From Blautia sp. AF19-10LB (GTDB lineage: Bacteria > Bacillota > Clostridia > Lachnospirales > Lachnospiraceae): a stretch of 64,000 nt of DNA. Positions 1-8,519 of this stretch are shown piece by piece; position 1 is the first letter of the stretch; each line of letters begins with the position of its first letter. The position numbers and the translations under genes are program-made. The notes beneath the pieces were generated by a model. The model had not been told where the DNA came from. It did no database searches and saw only the letters and a program-made list of their open reading frames with translations. The stretch spans positions 29,759-93,758 of the forward strand of contig NZ_QTWS01000012.1 of the NCBI RefSeq assembly GCF_003461245.1. The letters are read 5' to 3'.

Positions 1-924
1 ACAGGAAGACTTCCATTCAAACTCCGCATCGAGAACGTGGCAAGAGATATCGCTGAGTACTGCGGATTTTCAGAGGGAATGACCTACTCCTTCGAAAGCC
101 CGAAAGTATTCGACAAACTTCGCATTCCGGAGGATAGCGACCTTCGCAAAGCGATCACAATCAGCAACCCGCTTGGAGAGGACTACAGCATCATGCGTAC
201 AACAACTCTGCATGGCATGCTTTCTTCTCTGGCAACAAACTACAACAGAAGAAACAAAGGCGTTCGTCTGTATGAGATCGGCAAAGTATATCTGCCAAAA
301 GCACTGCCGCTGACAGAACTTCCGGATGAGAGAACACACTTCACTCTTGGAATGTACGGCGCAGGAGACTTCTTTGATATGAAGGGCGTTGTAGAAGAAT
401 TCTTCGAAAAATCCGGAATGAAGAAAAAAGTCCACTACACACCGGACAGCAACAAGACTTATCTGCATCCGGGCAGACAGGCAAACATCAGCTACGAAGG
501 CAAAGTAGTCGGTTACCTCGGAGAAGTTCATCCGATCGTTGCAGATAACTATGGAATCGGTGAGAGAACTTACATCGCAGTCATCGATATCCAGAATATC
601 CTTGAATTCTGCGGATTCAACCACAAATTTACAGGAATCGCCAAATATCCGGCAGTTACCCGTGACTTAAGTATGGTTGTTCCGAAACATGTCCTTGCAG
701 GACAGATCGAGGATGTCCTTGAGCAGAGAGGCGGCAAGATCCTTGAATCCTACCAGCTCTTCGATATCTACGAGGGTGCACAGATCAAACCTGGATACAA
801 GTCCATGGCTTATTCTGTGGTATTCCGTGATCATGAAAAGACTCTTGAAGAAGCTGAGATCACAACAGCAATGAAGAAGATCCTGAATGGTCTGACAGAC
901 CTTGGAATCGAGCTGAGAAGCTGA
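1..924 (+). CDS. pheT: Phenylalanine--tRNA ligase beta subunit, C-terminal part (5' end outside window)
   Basis: The frame is open from base 1, so the gene starts upstream; 307 residues are visible. They cover the end of the B5 region, the catalytic-like core (visible text GFSEGMTYSF resembles the usual GYxExxTYSF) and the C-terminal ferredoxin-fold anticodon-binding domain, recognised by KYPAVTRDLSMVV. The beta subunit pairs with PheS to charge tRNA-Phe in the cytoplasm. Its stop codon overlaps the start of the next gene by one base, suggesting coupled translation. The GTG at base 37 is an internal valine, not a start. Confidence 0.93.
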   Translation, partial: TGRLPFKLRIENVARDIAEYCGFSEGMTYSFESPKVFDKLRIPEDSDLRKAITISNPLGEDYSIMRTTTLHGMLSSLATNYNRRNKGVRLYEIGKVYLPKALPLTELPDERTHFTLGMYGAGDFFDMKGVVEEFFEKSGMKKKVHYTPDSNKTYLHPGRQANISYEGKVVGYLGEVHPIVADNYGIGERTYIAVIDIQNILEFCGFNHKFTGIAKYPAVTRDLSMVVPKHVLAGQIEDVLEQRGGKILESYQLFDIYEGAQIKPGYKSMAYSVVFRDHEKTLEEAEITTAMKKILNGLTDLGIELRS

Positions 925-1538
925 TGAAACTTTATGTTGTACGGCACGGGGAAACTGTGTGGAACAAACTTCATAAGGTACAGGGAACAGCAGATATCCC
1001 GCTTGCCGAAAATGGAATCCTTCTTGCCGAAAAGACAGGGGAAGCATTAAAAGATGTTTCTTTTGACCTCTGTATCACCAGCCCGCTCATAAGAGCCAGA
1101 AAGACAGCCGAGCTGATCCTTGAGAAACAGTCGGGAAAGGTTTCGGTGATCGAGGATGCAAGGATCCAGGAGATCAACTTCGGTGTCCTGGAAGGTGTCG
1201 TGTGCATGAACGATGCGCGTGAATATCTGGATCCGCAGATGGAGAAGTTTTTTACAGATCCATGGAACTTTGAACGTCCGAAGGATGGGGAAAACATTCA
1301 GGATATCCTCACTCGGACAAAGGACTTCTGGGAAGAACTCATCCACGATCCCGCTCTTCAGGATAAGACGATCCTGATCGCATCTCATGGATGTGCGGTA
1401 AGAGCACTTCTTCATAATGTATATAATGATCCGAAGGATTTCTGGCATGGTTTTGTTCCTCCAAACTGCAGTGTCAATGTAGTTGAGGTCACAGATGGCA
1501 AGGCCGTTCTTCTGGAAGATGACAAAGTATATGCATAA
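924..1538 (+). CDS. Histidine phosphatase family protein (phosphoglycerate-mutase-like)
   Basis: A 204-residue protein of the branch-1 histidine phosphatase fold. The catalytic RHGET motif is at residues 7-11, and the second conserved histidine lies in an ASHG motif near residue 154. Members hydrolyse or transfer phosphate on small molecules through a phosphohistidine; substrates vary (sugar phosphates, alpha-ribazole phosphate and others) and cannot be told from sequence here. The start overlaps the pheT stop by one base, and a strong terminator follows, so it is the last gene of the pheT transcript. Confidence 0.85.
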   Translation: MKLYVVRHGETVWNKLHKVQGTADIPLAENGILLAEKTGEALKDVSFDLCITSPLIRARKTAELILEKQSGKVSVIEDARIQEINFGVLEGVVCMNDAREYLDPQMEKFFTDPWNFERPKDGENIQDILTRTKDFWEELIHDPALQDKTILIASHGCAVRALLHNVYNDPKDFWHGFVPPNCSVNVVEVTDGKAVLLEDDKVYA

Positions 1539-1554
1539 ATAAAACGAAATAAGA

Positions 1555-1594
1555 CAGCCTGGAAACTTTTTGACAGAGTTTCCGGGCTGTTTTT
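1555..1594 (+). terminator. Intrinsic terminator after the pheT operon
   Basis: A 13-bp stem (CAGCCTGGAAACT with AGTTTCCGGGCTG, one wobble) with a 9-base loop is followed directly by TTTTT. Confidence 0.85.
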
Positions 1595-1654
1595 GTGTTA
1601 TCCGGGGAAAATGTGTCTAAAGTGTGAGACTTTTGGTAAAGTGGAGAAAACAAC

Positions 1655-1683
1655 TTGTTCACAAAAAAGTGGTATGATATGAT
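1655..1683 (+). promoter_or_regulatory. Putative sigma-A promoter of the ZorAB-like pair
   Basis: TTGTTC (1655-1660) and TATGAT (1678-1683) are separated by 17 bases and lie just upstream of an AGGAGG ribosome binding site. The -35 box is weak. Confidence 0.5.
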
Positions 1684-1708
1684 AAGAAACAGAAATAGGA
1701 GGTAAGCT

Positions 1709-3340
1709 ATGAGAAAAAAAGCGTTAAATGTAATACTTTTTCTGGCAGTTGTGATCGCGGCTGTCGGAATGACACTTTATGTTGGCCGCGGAGCTGCCAG
1801 CATACTGGTTTACAACTTCTGCTTTCTGGGAATTATGGTGATCGCTTATGCGGTGGGAATGTTCGGCGGAATGTTCCGCATGAATGACCTTTCCAGAGCA
1901 TTCCGTGATGCGGCAGATGAGCTTAAGGATATTTTTCAGTCACCAGGCAAGATCGATACAAGCAAGCTTTCTTCCCTGAACGGCATTTTTCATCACCGTT
2001 ATCTGGATGACAAGATGCAGGCATTCACCGATACGATCTCTCAGAGTCAGGAGGGAATTGGTGATATTGAGGAATATTTGAATGAGGAAGACGTGGATGA
2101 ACACATTCACAAGAGGCTTCTGGAAATGGTGCCGGATATCTTTACCAGCCTTGGTATCCTTGGTACTTTCGTAGGTCTTGTATGGGGACTTAAGAACTTT
2201 GAACCAAGCAACTATGAGGCGATGACAACTTCCGTTGCGTCTCTGGTAGATGGTATCAAGGTTGCGTTCCTGACTTCTATTTATGGTATTGCGATGTCCA
2301 TCGTTTACAGCTGTGGCATGAAATCAGAATATTCTTCTCTGACATCCAATCTCCAGAGATTTCTGGATCGTTTCCATACATATGTCATGCCGACTGCTGA
2401 GAGCGAGTCCATGAACATTCTGGTTGCAAGCCAGAAGAACCAGACAGCAGCCATGGAACAGATGGCAGAGAAATTCTCTGTGCAGATGGCAGACAGCTTT
2501 GAGAAAGTCATCACTCCGACTTTCCAGAAGATGAACGATTCTCTCGATGTGCTGGTCAATTCTGTCACCAGATGCCAGGAAGATGCGATCAAGGAGATCC
2601 TGGATACGTTCCTTAAGGAAATGAATCTTTCCTTCAAGACACAGTTCGAGGATTTTGGCAGAGCACTTACACAGCTTAAGGATGCACAGACGGATAATAC
2701 GAATTACACGACAAATCTCTATCAGTCCATGAGTCGTCAGTTAAGTGAGGCCTATGCGGAGCATGAGCATATGATGAGAAGCATGCTTGAGGATACCAGC
2801 GCCGCTCAGAAGGATTATCTGGATATGGCTGGCCGCATCCTCAAGGACAACCAGGCGATCCAGAAGGAACAGCAGGCAGATTATCAGCACCTTGCGGATT
2901 ATCTCAAGGAAGCAGAATCTTCTTCCGCGAAGTTCTGGGTTGCATGTAACCAGACTATGCAGAAATATGTCGAGGCGGCTGCACAGGGAATGGATAAGAT
3001 TACAGCATCCGGCAAGCGGAATGCAGAACTTGCACAGGCAAATCAGCAGGTTGTTGCAGAGTTCGATGCGAGACTTCAGGAATTTATGAATTACCAGAAA
3101 CTGTCTTACAAGACCATGGATCAGGTACGCCGTCTTCTTGCGGATATTTCCGCGGCAGGAAGCAGCAAGAATGTGACACTGACTGCCGGACAGATGACAC
3201 AGAAGCAGTCTTTCGACAAATTAGAAGAACTTCTGGAGCAGCAGGGAGATCAGCAGCAGGCGCTTCTTGAAGAATTGAACCGCAATTTACGCGAACTGAC
3301 CAAGGGAGCACAGAAAGGCAAATTTGGTATATTCAGATAG
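1709..3340 (+). CDS. MotA/TolQ/ExbB-type proton channel protein, ZorA-like
   Basis: A 543-residue membrane protein. Hydrophobic segments are near residues 7-25 and 35-52, followed by a cytoplasmic stretch and the family core near 144-200, with the motif SLGILGTFVGL and a second helix FLTSIYGIAMSIVY. The remaining ~340 residues form a long Gln/Glu-rich predicted coiled coil, the arrangement of ZorA rather than of flagellar MotA. With the next gene it should form an ion-driven stator in the inner membrane. Start chosen at the ATG 6 bases after AGGAGG. The other Zorya genes (ZorC, ZorD or ZorE) are not nearby, so a defence role is uncertain; the pair sits in conserved housekeeping surroundings. 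Confidence 0.8.
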   Translation: MRKKALNVILFLAVVIAAVGMTLYVGRGAASILVYNFCFLGIMVIAYAVGMFGGMFRMNDLSRAFRDAADELKDIFQSPGKIDTSKLSSLNGIFHHRYLDDKMQAFTDTISQSQEGIGDIEEYLNEEDVDEHIHKRLLEMVPDIFTSLGILGTFVGLVWGLKNFEPSNYEAMTTSVASLVDGIKVAFLTSIYGIAMSIVYSCGMKSEYSSLTSNLQRFLDRFHTYVMPTAESESMNILVASQKNQTAAMEQMAEKFSVQMADSFEKVITPTFQKMNDSLDVLVNSVTRCQEDAIKEILDTFLKEMNLSFKTQFEDFGRALTQLKDAQTDNTNYTTNLYQSMSRQLSEAYAEHEHMMRSMLEDTSAAQKDYLDMAGRILKDNQAIQKEQQADYQHLADYLKEAESSSAKFWVACNQTMQKYVEAAAQGMDKITASGKRNAELAQANQQVVAEFDARLQEFMNYQKLSYKTMDQVRRLLADISAAGSSKNVTLTAGQMTQKQSFDKLEELLEQQGDQQQALLEELNRNLRELTKGAQKGKFGIFR

Positions 3341-3354
3341 AATAGGAGAATCAG

Positions 3355-4371
3355 ATGCGCAGAAAGAAAAAATCAGAAAACAACGGCTTCAATGTCTGGC
3401 GTTCTTATTCTGATATGATGGCAGGTGTCCTTCTGCTTTTTGTGCTGATCATGTGTGTGACCCTTTTTCAAGCCCAAAAAAGCTACAACGAGAGTATCCA
3501 GGAGAGAGATGACAAAATCGCTCTTCAGGAAGAATACACACAGCAGCTTCTGGACAAGCAGACTGCCCTCGATGAGAAGGAAGGAACGATCCAGAATCAG
3601 GACGAACAGCTCAAGAGCCAGGATGAACAGCTCAAGACACAGCAGGAAAAACTGGATGAGCAGCAGCAACAGCTGACTGCACTGGCGGCCAAGCTCAAAG
3701 AACAGGAAGCAACACTCAAGAACCAGCAGTCCGCTCTTGATACCAAAACTGCACAGCTTAAGAGCCAGCAGGAACAGATCGACCAGATCATCGGTGTCAA
3801 GGCAGAGGTTATCGAGGCACTGAAGAATGAATTTTCCAAAAATAATATCAATGTAGATATCGATGCACAGACCGGTGCGCTGACGCTGGAAGCAAGTGTC
3901 ATGTTCGACTATGACCAGGCAGAACTGACCGATGCCGGTAAGCAGGCACTGGAGCAGATCCTTCCGATCTACTGTAAAGTTCTTCTGCAGGATGATTATA
4001 TGAAGTATCTTGCAGAGATCATCATTGACGGTTATACCGATACAGACGGAGATTACAGCTATAACCTCCAGCTCTCCCAGCAGAGATCTCTGGCGGTGGC
4101 TCAGTATCTTCTTGATATTCAGGGGAATTTCCTGGATTCCACACAGTCAGCGAACCTTCAGAATTATCTGACAGTAAACGGGCATTCCATGGCGAATCCT
4201 GTCCTTGACGCAGATGGAAATGTCGATAAGGATGCATCCAGACGAGTGGAGATCAAGTTCCGCCTGAAGGATGAAGAGATGATCGATGAACTGAATCAGA
4301 TCATGAGCAGTTCTTCAGATACTGCTTCTGCGGATACTGCTTCCTCTTCCGACAATACATCTGCGAATTAA
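3355..4371 (+). CDS. MotB/OmpA-domain stator partner, ZorB-like
   Basis: A 338-residue protein 14 bases after its partner. A short basic N-terminus leads to one membrane helix (about 22-41) preceded by Asp20 in the YSDMMAG context, matching the proton-carrying aspartate of MotB-type proteins. A long repetitive Gln/Glu/Lys coiled coil (about 45-145) follows, with repeats of the form LKxQxEQLK. An OmpA-like peptidoglycan-binding domain (about 180-305) contains FDYDQAELTDAGK and IDGYTDTDG. The tail is Ser/Thr/Asp-rich and low complexity. In MotAB-like motors this subunit anchors to the wall and gates ion flow. Confidence 0.82.
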   Translation: MRRKKKSENNGFNVWRSYSDMMAGVLLLFVLIMCVTLFQAQKSYNESIQERDDKIALQEEYTQQLLDKQTALDEKEGTIQNQDEQLKSQDEQLKTQQEKLDEQQQQLTALAAKLKEQEATLKNQQSALDTKTAQLKSQQEQIDQIIGVKAEVIEALKNEFSKNNINVDIDAQTGALTLEASVMFDYDQAELTDAGKQALEQILPIYCKVLLQDDYMKYLAEIIIDGYTDTDGDYSYNLQLSQQRSLAVAQYLLDIQGNFLDSTQSANLQNYLTVNGHSMANPVLDADGNVDKDASRRVEIKFRLKDEEMIDELNQIMSSSSDTASADTASSSDNTSAN

Positions 4372-4383
4372 ATAAAAAACTTC

Positions 4384-4412
4384 TTGCAATTAAGAATCTT
4401 TTATAGTATAAT
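4384..4412 (+). promoter_or_regulatory. Sigma-A promoter of rplS
   Basis: TTGCAA (4384-4389), a 17-base spacer and a perfect TATAAT (4407-4412) lie 80 bases upstream of rplS. Confidence 0.8.
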
Positions 4413-4417
4413 CGTAC

Positions 4418-4467
4418 ATGTTGTAAAAACGATGGTCCTCTGTTACAAGATTATGTATTAAGAACAT
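4418..4467 (+). ncRNA. Candidate ribosomal protein L19 leader
   Basis: The rplS 5' UTR can fold with ATGTT (4418-4422) against AACAT (4463-4467), or TTGTAA (4421-4426) against TTACAA (4443-4448), around a GGTCCTCTG core. Autoregulatory L19 leaders upstream of rplS are known in Firmicutes. The match here is by position and base pairing, not by a covariance search. Confidence 0.5.
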
Positions 4468-4492
4468 CCAGATAAGAATAGGAGAGAATAAA

Positions 4493-4840
4493 ATGAACGA
4501 CATTATCAAAAACATTGAGTCTGCTCAGTTAAAAGCAGAAGTACCGCAGTTCCGCGTTGGTGACACAGTAAGAGTACATGCTATGATCAAAGAGGGAAAC
4601 CGTGAGAGAATCCAGATCTTTGAGGGAACTGTTCTTAAGAGACAGGGCGGAAGCACAAGAGAAACTTTCACAGTAAGAAAGAGCTCCAACGGTGTTGGTG
4701 TTGAGAAGACATGGCCGCTTCACTCCCCACACGTTGTTAAAGTAGAAGTTATCCGTCAGGGTAAAGTTCGCCGTGCTAAGCTGAACTACCTGAGAGATCG
4801 TGTAGGTAAAGCTGCAAAGGTTAAAGAACGCGTTAGATAA
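4493..4840 (+). CDS. rplS: 50S ribosomal protein L19
   Basis: 115 residues, the normal length. The body has the L19 signature: [31 protein letters not shown] and [17 protein letters not shown]19 lies at the 30S/50S interface. It is a single-gene transcript here, with its own promoter and leader upstream and a strong terminator downstream. AGGAG precedes the ATG. Confidence 0.98.
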   Translation: MNDIIKNIESAQLKAEVPQFRVGDTVRVHAMIKEGNRERIQIFEGTVLKRQGGSTRETFTVRKSSNGVGVEKTWPLHSPHVVKVEVIRQGKVRRAKLNYLRDRVGKAAKVKERVR

Positions 4841-4876
4841 TGTATTTTATCTGAAAATTTCAAAAGTTTTAAAAGC

Positions 4877-4910
4877 AGGGACAATAACGAACAGCTATTG
4901 TCCCTCTTTT
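4877..4910 (+). terminator. Intrinsic terminator of rplS
   Basis: A perfect 10-bp stem (AGGGACAATA with TATTGTCCCT) with a 9-base loop is followed by CTTTT. Confidence 0.88.
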
Positions 4911-4930
4911 CCATTATGGAGAGAACAGTT

Positions 4931-5524
4931 ATGGATATAAAAAACTGGAAAGAACATCCCAAAGTCCTGGAACTGAGGGCGAAACTGGAGGACCGCAAGA
5001 CCCGGGGAATCCTGAAATGGGCCTTTCAGATCACCGTGACACTTGTGTTTGCAGCAGTTGTGGCATTGATGATGTTTCAGACTGTGACAATGCAGGAGAA
5101 TTCTATGGAACCGACGATCTCCGTCGGTGACCGTTTTTTTGTAAATAAAGCAGTATATAAGTTTTCTTCGCCGCAGAGAGGCGATCTGATTGTTTTTCGG
5201 ACGAGTGCCAGTGATGATGCGGCTCTGCATATCCGGAGAGTGATCGGGCTTCCGGGGGAACGGATCCAGATCTCGAATGGCAAGATCCTGATCGACGGCA
5301 AAGAATGCGAAGAGGCAAACCAGTTTCCTGAGATCACGAATCCGGGGCTGGCTTCCACTACAGTAACACTGGAATCCGGGGAGTATTTCGTCCTGGGAGA
5401 CAAACGGAACAACAGTGAGGACAGCCGATATGCAGATATTGGAAATGTGAAGAAACGATACATTGTCGGTAAGCTGTGGTTTACCTGCTCGCCGATGAAG
5501 AAGTTTGGTTTTATGAAAGGTTAA
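4931..5524 (+). CDS. lepB: Signal peptidase I (S26), catalytic lysine position occupied by Arg
   Basis: A 197-residue type I signal peptidase: a short cytoplasmic N-terminus, one membrane helix (about 35-55), then the catalytic region. The nucleophile Ser58 is in ENSMEPT; RGDLIVFR and VLGDKRNNSEDSR are the other family boxes. In box D, normally KRVIGLPGD with Lys as general base, this protein reads RRVIGLPGE, so position 102 is Arg (codon CGG). Either the protein is weak or inactive, or another residue acts as base. Start chosen at the ATG at 4931, 8 bases after GGAGAG; earlier in-frame starts lie in or beside the rplS terminator. ylqF follows 7 bases later. Confidence 0.85.
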   Translation: MDIKNWKEHPKVLELRAKLEDRKTRGILKWAFQITVTLVFAAVVALMMFQTVTMQENSMEPTISVGDRFFVNKAVYKFSSPQRGDLIVFRTSASDDAALHIRRVIGLPGERIQISNGKILIDGKECEEANQFPEITNPGLASTTVTLESGEYFVLGDKRNNSEDSRYADIGNVKKRYIVGKLWFTCSPMKKFGFMKG

Positions 5525-5531
5525 GACAGAT

Positions 5532-6389
5532 ATGAATATACAATGGTATCCTGGTCATATGACCAAGGCAAAAAGACAGATGCAGGAAGATTTGAAACTG
5601 ATCGATCTGATCATAGAGCTGGTAGATGCCAGAGTGCCGCTTTCCAGCAGGAACCCGGATATCGACCAGCTTGGACAGAACAAATCCCGTCTGATCCTTC
5701 TGAACAAGGCTGATCTCGCAGACGAGAGACAGAATGAAGCATGGAAGGAATACTTTCAGAGCAAGGGCTTTTATGTAGTCAAAGTCGATTCACGCAGTGG
5801 TTCGGGAATGAAAATGATCCAGAACGTGATCCAGGAGGCCTGCAAAGAAAAAATCGAGCGTGATCGCAGAAGAGGGATCAAGAACCGTCCGATCCGTGCG
5901 ATGGTAGCCGGAATCCCGAATGTTGGTAAATCCACATTTATCAACACCTTTGCCGGAAAAGCCTGTGCCAAGACCGGAAACAAACCGGGTGTGACCAAGG
6001 GTAAACAGTGGATTCGCCTGAACAAGAACGTAGAACTTCTGGACACCCCGGGAATTCTCTGGCCGAAATTTGAAGACCAGCTTGTAGGAATCCGCCTTGC
6101 CTGTGTCGGCTCTATCAAGGATGATATCCTGAACATCGAGGAACTGGCTCTCTGGCTTCTCGAGAAACTGAAAAAGGATTATCCGGGAGCCCTTGAGAAA
6201 CGTTATGGGATTTCTGAGGAGGGAACTCCACTTGAGACACTTGAGGCGATCGCCAGAGCGAGGGGCTGCCTGAAACGTGGAGAAGAACTGGACTATGTGA
6301 AGACTTCCGGGCTGATCTTCGACGATTTCCGCGGAGGCAAGATCGGACGCATTACCCTGGAATGGGCAGGACAGCAGGAGAATAATTAA
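5532..6389 (+). CDS. ylqF: Ribosome biogenesis GTPase YlqF (RbgA)
   Basis: A 285-residue circularly permuted GTPase: the G4 motif NKADL comes first, then the P-loop GIPNVGKST, then G3 DTPG. The N-terminal WYPGHMTKAKR is the family signature, and the C-terminal domain binds the ribosome. RbgA assists a late step of 50S assembly. It lies between lepB and rnhB, the common clostridial order. Confidence 0.95.
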   Translation: MNIQWYPGHMTKAKRQMQEDLKLIDLIIELVDARVPLSSRNPDIDQLGQNKSRLILLNKADLADERQNEAWKEYFQSKGFYVVKVDSRSGSGMKMIQNVIQEACKEKIERDRRRGIKNRPIRAMVAGIPNVGKSTFINTFAGKACAKTGNKPGVTKGKQWIRLNKNVELLDTPGILWPKFEDQLVGIRLACVGSIKDDILNIEELALWLLEKLKKDYPGALEKRYGISEEGTPLETLEAIARARGCLKRGEELDYVKTSGLIFDDFRGGKIGRITLEWAGQQENN

Positions 6390-7145
6390 ATGCAAAAGAT
6401 AGGCGAGATCAAAGAAGAATTTGCCGCAGCCAGTGAAGGTCAGTGGGCAGATCTGTGTGCAGGTTACGCGGAGGACCAGAGAAGCGGCGTACAGAAGATC
6501 GTTTCTCAGTATCAGAAGAAATTGGAGAATCTTGAGAAGGAAAAACTCCGCATGGAGCAGATGATGCAGTATGAGCATGAATATGAACATCTGGGATGCC
6601 TCTGCGGTATTGATGAGGTTGGAAGGGGACCGCTTGCAGGACCGGTGGTTGCCTGCGCAGTGATTCTGCCGAAGGATCATGATATCCTTTATCTGAACGA
6701 TTCCAAGAAACTGACAGCACACAAGAGAGAAGAACTCTATGATGTCATCATGGAGAAAGCTGTCGCGGTAGGCATCGGCATGGCAAGTCCACAGAGGATC
6801 GATGAGATCAACATTCTCCAGGCGACTTATGAGGCAATGCAGGAGGCAATCAGTAAGCTTAAAGTCACTCCGCAGCTTCTTCTCAACGATGCAGTGACGA
6901 TTCCGCAGGTGACGATCCCGCAGGTTCCGATCATCAAGGGAGATGCCAAGAGCGCATCCATTGCAGCGGCCAGCATTGTTGCCAAGGTCACAAGGGACAG
7001 AATGATGGTTGAGTATGACAAGACTCTGCCGGGATACGGATTTGCTTCCAATAAGGGCTATGGCTCATCGGAGCACATTGAAGCCCTCAAGAAATATGGT
7101 CCGTCCCCGATACACAGAGCAAGTTTTATCACACACTTCGTATAA
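6390..7145 (+). CDS. rnhB: Ribonuclease HII
   Basis: 251 residues. An N-terminal helical extension of about 70 residues, common in Firmicutes, precedes the catalytic core. The active-site carboxylates appear in GIDEVGRGPLAGPV, followed by NDSKKLT and later KGDAKSASIAAASI. It cleaves the RNA strand of RNA/DNA hybrids and ribonucleotides embedded in DNA. The ATG directly abuts the ylqF stop. An unusual VTIPQ duplication occurs near residues 169-178. Confidence 0.95.
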   Translation: MQKIGEIKEEFAAASEGQWADLCAGYAEDQRSGVQKIVSQYQKKLENLEKEKLRMEQMMQYEHEYEHLGCLCGIDEVGRGPLAGPVVACAVILPKDHDILYLNDSKKLTAHKREELYDVIMEKAVAVGIGMASPQRIDEINILQATYEAMQEAISKLKVTPQLLLNDAVTIPQVTIPQVPIIKGDAKSASIAAASIVAKVTRDRMMVEYDKTLPGYGFASNKGYGSSEHIEALKKYGPSPIHRASFITHFV

Positions 7146-7199
7146 AATTTTATAAATACCAAAGATACCGACACATAAAAAAGAAAAGAGCGGGCGCGT

Positions 7200-7550
7200 A
7201 TCAACAAACGTAAAGTAGGCAGTCGTCATGAAGAACAGGCGGCTGCCTTTCTGGAAAAACAAGGGCTTAAGATCCTTGAACACAATTTTTTCTGCCGGGG
7301 AGGCGAGATTGACCTGGTTGCGAAAGACGGAAAATATCTTGTCTTTGTAGAAGTGAAATACCGGGCGACAACAACTTCCGGAGAAGCGGCAGCAGCCGTA
7401 GACTTTAAGAAACAGCGTCGGATCAGCAGGGCGGCACAGTTTTATCTGCTCCGTTATGGATATGGGGAGCCTCCATGCAGATTTGATGTGGTGGCAATTG
7501 ACGGAGATGAGATCCAGTGGATCAGAAATGCATTTGATTACTGCGGATAA
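7200..7550 (+). CDS. YraN/UPF0102 family endonuclease-like protein lacking a canonical start codon
   Basis: The frame is open from 7179 (after an in-frame TAA at 7176-7178) to the stop at 7550. It encodes the full YraN family pattern: NKRKVGSRHEEQA at the N-terminus, then GGEIDLVAKDG and VFVEVKYR, the Asp and Glu-x-Lys of the PD-(D/E)XK nuclease fold. No ATG, GTG or TTG lies in frame before the GTG at 7353, which falls inside the nuclease core. Family length and the usual N-terminus (M-x-KRxxG) point to the ATC codon at 7200 as the start, giving 116 residues. It lies between rnhB and pgeF, the usual yraN place. Function is unproven in the family. Confidence 0.75.
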   Translation: MNKRKVGSRHEEQAAAFLEKQGLKILEHNFFCRGGEIDLVAKDGKYLVFVEVKYRATTTSGEAAAAVDFKKQRRISRAAQFYLLRYGYGEPPCRFDVVAIDGDEIQWIRNAFDYCG

Positions 7551-7572
7551 AATGCAGAGAGGAGAGTACACG

Positions 7573-8424
7573 ATGATAAAGATAAAATGGCATCAGGAAA
7601 ACGAACCCAGGATGCATGTGAATACAAGAGAAGGTGTAACGTATCTTACCTATCCGGAATTTGACAGACTGCCGGGATTTGTGCATGCATTCAGCACCAG
7701 ACTTGGCGGTGTCAGTGAGGGAATCTATTCTTCTATGAACTTAAGTTTTACAAGAGGTGACAAAGACGAGGCGGTAAGAGAAAATTATCGCAGACTGGCA
7801 GATGCAGTCGGTTTCAAAATGGAAGATATCGTGACTTCTGACCAGACACATACAGCAAATGTGCGCCTTGTCACAGAAGAAGACCGCGGAAACGGCATCA
7901 CGAAACCAAGACCGTACACAGACGTGGATGGGATGATCACCAATGTACCGGGGCTGGTCCTTGCGACATTTTACGCGGATTGTGTGCCTCTGTACTTTAT
8001 CGATCCGGTGCACCGAGCGATCGGACTTTCTCATTCCGGATGGAGAGGAACGGTGGCAAAGATCGGGGAGGTCACAGTTCGAAGGATGCAGGAAGAATTC
8101 GGCTCTGACCCGTCGGAGATCTACGGCGCAGTCGGTCCATCCATCTGCCAGGACTGTTATGAAGTGAGTGAAGATGTGATCGAACAGTTCCGCGCTGCTT
8201 TCCCACAAGACAAGTGGGATGCTCTGTTTTATGGTAAGCCGGATGGCAAATACCAGCTGGATCTCTGGGAGGCAAATCACCAGATCATGCTGGGAGCAGG
8301 CTTGAAAGAAGAGCATATTTCCATGCCAAATCTGTGCACCTGCTGCAATCCGGAATTCCTTTTTTCGCACAGGGCTTCCCATGGCAGGAGAGGAAATCTG
8401 GGGGCATTTCTGGGGATCCGCTGA
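7573..8424 (+). CDS. pgeF: Peptidoglycan editing factor PgeF (laccase-domain, DUF152)
   Basis: 283 residues from the ATG at 7573, placed 6 bases after GGAGAG; an upstream in-frame ATG at 7552 is less well placed. Family motifs are STRLGGVSEG, DQTHTANV, ADCVPLYF and HSGWRGT, whose His and Cys residues form the metal/active site. The family includes E. coli YfiH, reported to remove wrongly built L-Ser muropeptide precursors, and related purine nucleoside enzymes. Confidence 0.9.
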   Translation: MIKIKWHQENEPRMHVNTREGVTYLTYPEFDRLPGFVHAFSTRLGGVSEGIYSSMNLSFTRGDKDEAVRENYRRLADAVGFKMEDIVTSDQTHTANVRLVTEEDRGNGITKPRPYTDVDGMITNVPGLVLATFYADCVPLYFIDPVHRAIGLSHSGWRGTVAKIGEVTVRRMQEEFGSDPSEIYGAVGPSICQDCYEVSEDVIEQFRAAFPQDKWDALFYGKPDGKYQLDLWEANHQIMLGAGLKEEHISMPNLCTCCNPEFLFSHRASHGRRGNLGAFLGIR

Positions 8425-8454
8425 TAAGATACAACTAACAACTGCACAGGCAAT

Positions 8455-8497
8455 AAAAAACGGGCTGCATACAGTACAAAAACTGTATACAGCCCGT
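8455..8497 (-). terminator. Terminator of prs between convergent pgeF and prs
   Basis: A 16-bp near-perfect stem (ACGGGCTG..ACAGT with ACTGT..CAGCCCGT) is flanked by A6 at 8455-8460, which reads as U6 on the minus strand. No U-run follows on the plus strand. Confidence 0.8.
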
Positions 8498-8519
8498 AAA
8501 TATACATGTAAGAGAAAAA

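Noticed and set aside
4898..4930. Longer lepB reading from a TTG at 4898 or ATG at 4916
   Set aside because: Both lie in or against the rplS terminator and lack a Shine-Dalgarno; GGAGAG supports 4931.
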